Assembly (NCBI GenBank): GCA_963702075.1
Contig: OY969703.1
Location: 496,001 to 560,000 of the forward strand
Reading direction: 5' to 3'
DNA: 64,000 nt
DNA from: VAYN01 sp963702075
GTDB lineage: Bacteria > Actinomycetota > Thermoleophilia > Solirubrobacterales > 70-9
The notes under the pieces: model-generated
Database searches by the model: none
What the model was told of the DNA's origin: nothing
The model's input: the letters and a program-made list of their open reading frames with translations, nothing else
Shown here: positions 62,688-64,000 of the stretch, one piece after another
Position numbering within the stretch: position 1 is the first letter of the stretch
Layout: each line of letters starts with the position of its first letter
Position numbers and translations under genes: made by a program

Positions 62688-63548
62688 ATGTCCGATCCCT
62701 TCCATGACCGTATACGCGAGGCCACGGTGGTTCCAACCGAGGAGCGGGTCGAGCTACTGGCTCAAGCGAGCAAAGCCGCGGCAACCTCCCTGAGCTCCGG
62801 CGATGCCCTTGACCTGGTCAGAATCGTTTGCCGGCGTCCCGTCTCTGATGTGGTGAAGGACCGTGTTCGCGCACGTCTGAACTCAAAAGCCGAGGTCGTC
62901 CCTGAGCACCGCCATGACCAGCTGCTCGCCATGCTTGCGGCGATCGCCCTGATCCGGGTTTTCGATCGACCCACCTTCGTTCATGGGCTCCTGCCGGCGC
63001 TTGCGATTCGATCGGCGCGCGCCCAGGGTTGGGCGACTATCCATCCCGACGTCTTCACCCATGCGGACTATTACGTCCGCGAGCGGGCGCTGGTCCTGCG
63101 CAGGCCAGTAGCCGCTGATGAGTACAAACAAAGCCCGAAAGAGGGCGAAGAAGCCACCCCGTCGGGCGAAATAAAAGCGATACGCACGGCGCTCCTCAGG
63201 GATCTTAAGTTGCACAAAGAAAGCGAGCAGCTGCTTTGGTGGGTCAGTTCTGCAGAGCTCCCGCGCTCAAGCATGGATGCCGCGATCGAATTCAGGTCTC
63301 TGTTGAGCTTTTACCCCGAGCCCGGAGGCACCGAGGAGCTTTTCCGAGCAAAGCTTCGCGACGGCGAGTTGCGCTCCCAGGCGACTTGGAATTTCACCCG
63401 GGGAGACGTGCCAGCAGAGCTTCAAGACTTCTGTCCGAGGCTCGCCCGCGACCTTGAGCCCGCAATGCCAGATGTGAAGGGTGCATTGGGGAGTCTCAAC
63501 GAGCTTTTTCTGATTGATGCCCTCAAAGAACGGCCGCTAGAGCAATGA
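62688..63548 (+). CDS. All-helical protein, possible GTPase-associated (GASH-like) component
   Basis: This 286-residue protein appears almost wholly helical, with hydrophobic helices (LLAMLAAIALIRVFDRPTFV) and the distinctive SEQLLWWVSS at 179-188 followed by AAIEFRSLLSFYPEPGG. The LLWW segment and its position beside a P-loop GTPase fit the helical partner (GASH) of predicted GTPase-centred conflict systems, from memory of that family. No catalytic motif is visible. Its stop overlaps the GTPase start (ATGA), which argues that the two act in one complex. Confidence 0.55.
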   Translation: MSDPFHDRIREATVVPTEERVELLAQASKAAATSLSSGDALDLVRIVCRRPVSDVVKDRVRARLNSKAEVVPEHRHDQLLAMLAAIALIRVFDRPTFVHGLLPALAIRSARAQGWATIHPDVFTHADYYVRERALVLRRPVAADEYKQSPKEGEEATPSGEIKAIRTALLRDLKLHKESEQLLWWVSSAELPRSSMDAAIEFRSLLSFYPEPGGTEELFRAKLRDGELRSQATWNFTRGDVPAELQDFCPRLARDLEPAMPDVKGALGSLNELFLIDALKERPLEQ

Positions 63549-64000
63549 CCGAGACCCCTGAAGAGAACATCCAATCCGAGGAGGAGCAGGCGACGCCCGC
63601 CGAGCAGGAGGTCGAGGCGAATGCCGAGACTGATTCCGAAGTCCTCGATCGTAAGCTGAAAGAGGCTGGCAACCAGGCTGCCCCGTGGAGCAGGGGGGAG
63701 GCCCTGGCTGACTCCGAAGCTGAAGAGATCGCGGCGGAGCGGAGGGCGACCGTAGTCGTCCTCGCCGGTGGCACCGGCAGCGGGAAGACCACCCTGCTCG
63801 CCTCGCTATATGAGCGGTTCGGCCGCGGACCACTCGCCGCCCATTTATTTGACGGTTCTCGGACCCTGCACGGTCTCGAACTTCGCTGCCACAGAAGCGT
63901 CTATGGATCCGGGCCGGGGGGTGGCGACCAGGGGCACACGGCCTTCGGTGCCCTGCCGTGGCTGCACCTTCGGCTACGTCGCGACGAGCGAACGATCGAG
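63545..64000 (+). CDS. P-loop GTPase-like protein (TRAFAC/DO-GTPase type), 3'-truncated by the window
   Basis: The first 152 residues are visible. An acidic, disordered N-terminus (1 to about 65) leads to the P-loop GGTGSGKT (75-82) in VVLAGGTGSGKTTLLASLYE. The segment after it, SRTLHGLELRCHRS, then ALPWLHLRLRRD, resembles the TRAFAC-like GTPases found in predicted NTP-dependent conflict systems. The later nucleotide-specificity motifs lie beyond the window, so GTP versus ATP use cannot be decided here. It would be the switch that senses an invader and activates the phosphoesterase. Confidence 0.6.
   Translation, partial: MTETPEENIQSEEEQATPAEQEVEANAETDSEVLDRKLKEAGNQAAPWSRGEALADSEAEEIAAERRATVVVLAGGTGSGKTTLLASLYERFGRGPLAAHLFDGSRTLHGLELRCHRSVYGSGPGGGDQGHTAFGALPWLHLRLRRDERTIE

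Larger units (their letters stand above)
58375..64000 (+). mobile_element. Probable integrative element inserted at tRNA-Glu; right end beyond the window
   Basis: Immediately after the tRNA come phased direct repeats, two XRE-type regulators, a winged-helix-like protein, a large non-coding palindrome, an excisionase and a tyrosine integrase, then cargo genes of visibly lower GC and different codon use. This is the usual layout of tRNA-borne integrative elements. I could not find a second copy of the tRNA 3' end inside the window, so the right attachment site must lie further on if the model holds. The left boundary is placed at the tRNA end by inference. Confidence 0.65.

Overview
The window is GC-rich, densely coded bacterial chromosome with many ATGA, GTGA and TGATG gene overlaps and many GTG or TTG starts. 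The heat-shock order dnaK-grpE-dnaJ-hspR-clpB is the actinobacterial one. F420-type oxidoreductases, an Ino1 plus CDP-alcohol phosphotransferase pair and families of small secreted proteins also fit Actinomycetota. I infer class Thermoleophilia (Solirubrobacterales or a near relative), but no rRNA is present to confirm this.

Bases 1-28.6 kb are mainly biosynthetic. The end of a thiamine operon (thiO, then a fused thiS-thiG) is followed by tRNA-Lys. Purine synthesis genes, all on the minus strand, fall in four blocks: a purN-purH fusion, purF, purC-purS-purQ-purL, and purD-purE-purB. Together they cover the de novo pathway except purM and purK, which I do not see. Between them lie a LOG-family protein, an LtrA-like membrane protein, a TetR/cupin divergent pair, a large LuxR-type ATPase regulator, a PPOX-family protein with an apparent internal deletion, a P450, a nucleotide cyclase, an amine oxidase and a GYD protein. 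A secreted protein with two MltB-like domains and an NlpC/P60-like domain closes this part, together with its membrane-anchored neighbour.

Bases 28.7-54.2 kb hold the chaperone operon, a secreted nuclease-like protein, cytochrome c, endonuclease III, and an inositol-lipid group (PAP2 protein, CDP-alcohol phosphotransferase, Ino1, and a protein joining half a glycosyltransferase to a PHP domain). These are followed by a uracil-DNA glycosylase-like protein, a membrane Ser/Thr kinase with an altered catalytic loop, an RNA methyltransferase, a histone-H1-like protein, argF, lgt, a PrmC-like methyltransferase and lysS. A secreted six-cysteine protein at 52.9 kb is a clear paralogue of one at 7.0 kb.

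Bases 54.4-58.2 kb encode a 1248-residue surface protein with three lamin-tail-like repeats and a collagen-like stretch. It is followed by an unusual tRNA-Glu gene with a 24-nt hairpin insertion in its D-loop.

From the tRNA to the window end the DNA looks like an integrated element: phased 10-bp repeats, two XRE-type regulators, a winged-helix-like protein, a large non-coding palindrome, an excisionase and a tyrosine integrase. Its cargo is a tight three-gene operon: a metallophosphoesterase with a death-like (EAD-like) C-terminal tail, an all-helical protein, and a P-loop GTPase-like protein cut by the window end. This resembles the GTPase-centred conflict (immune) systems predicted by comparative genomics and is the best candidate for a poorly described biological system here.
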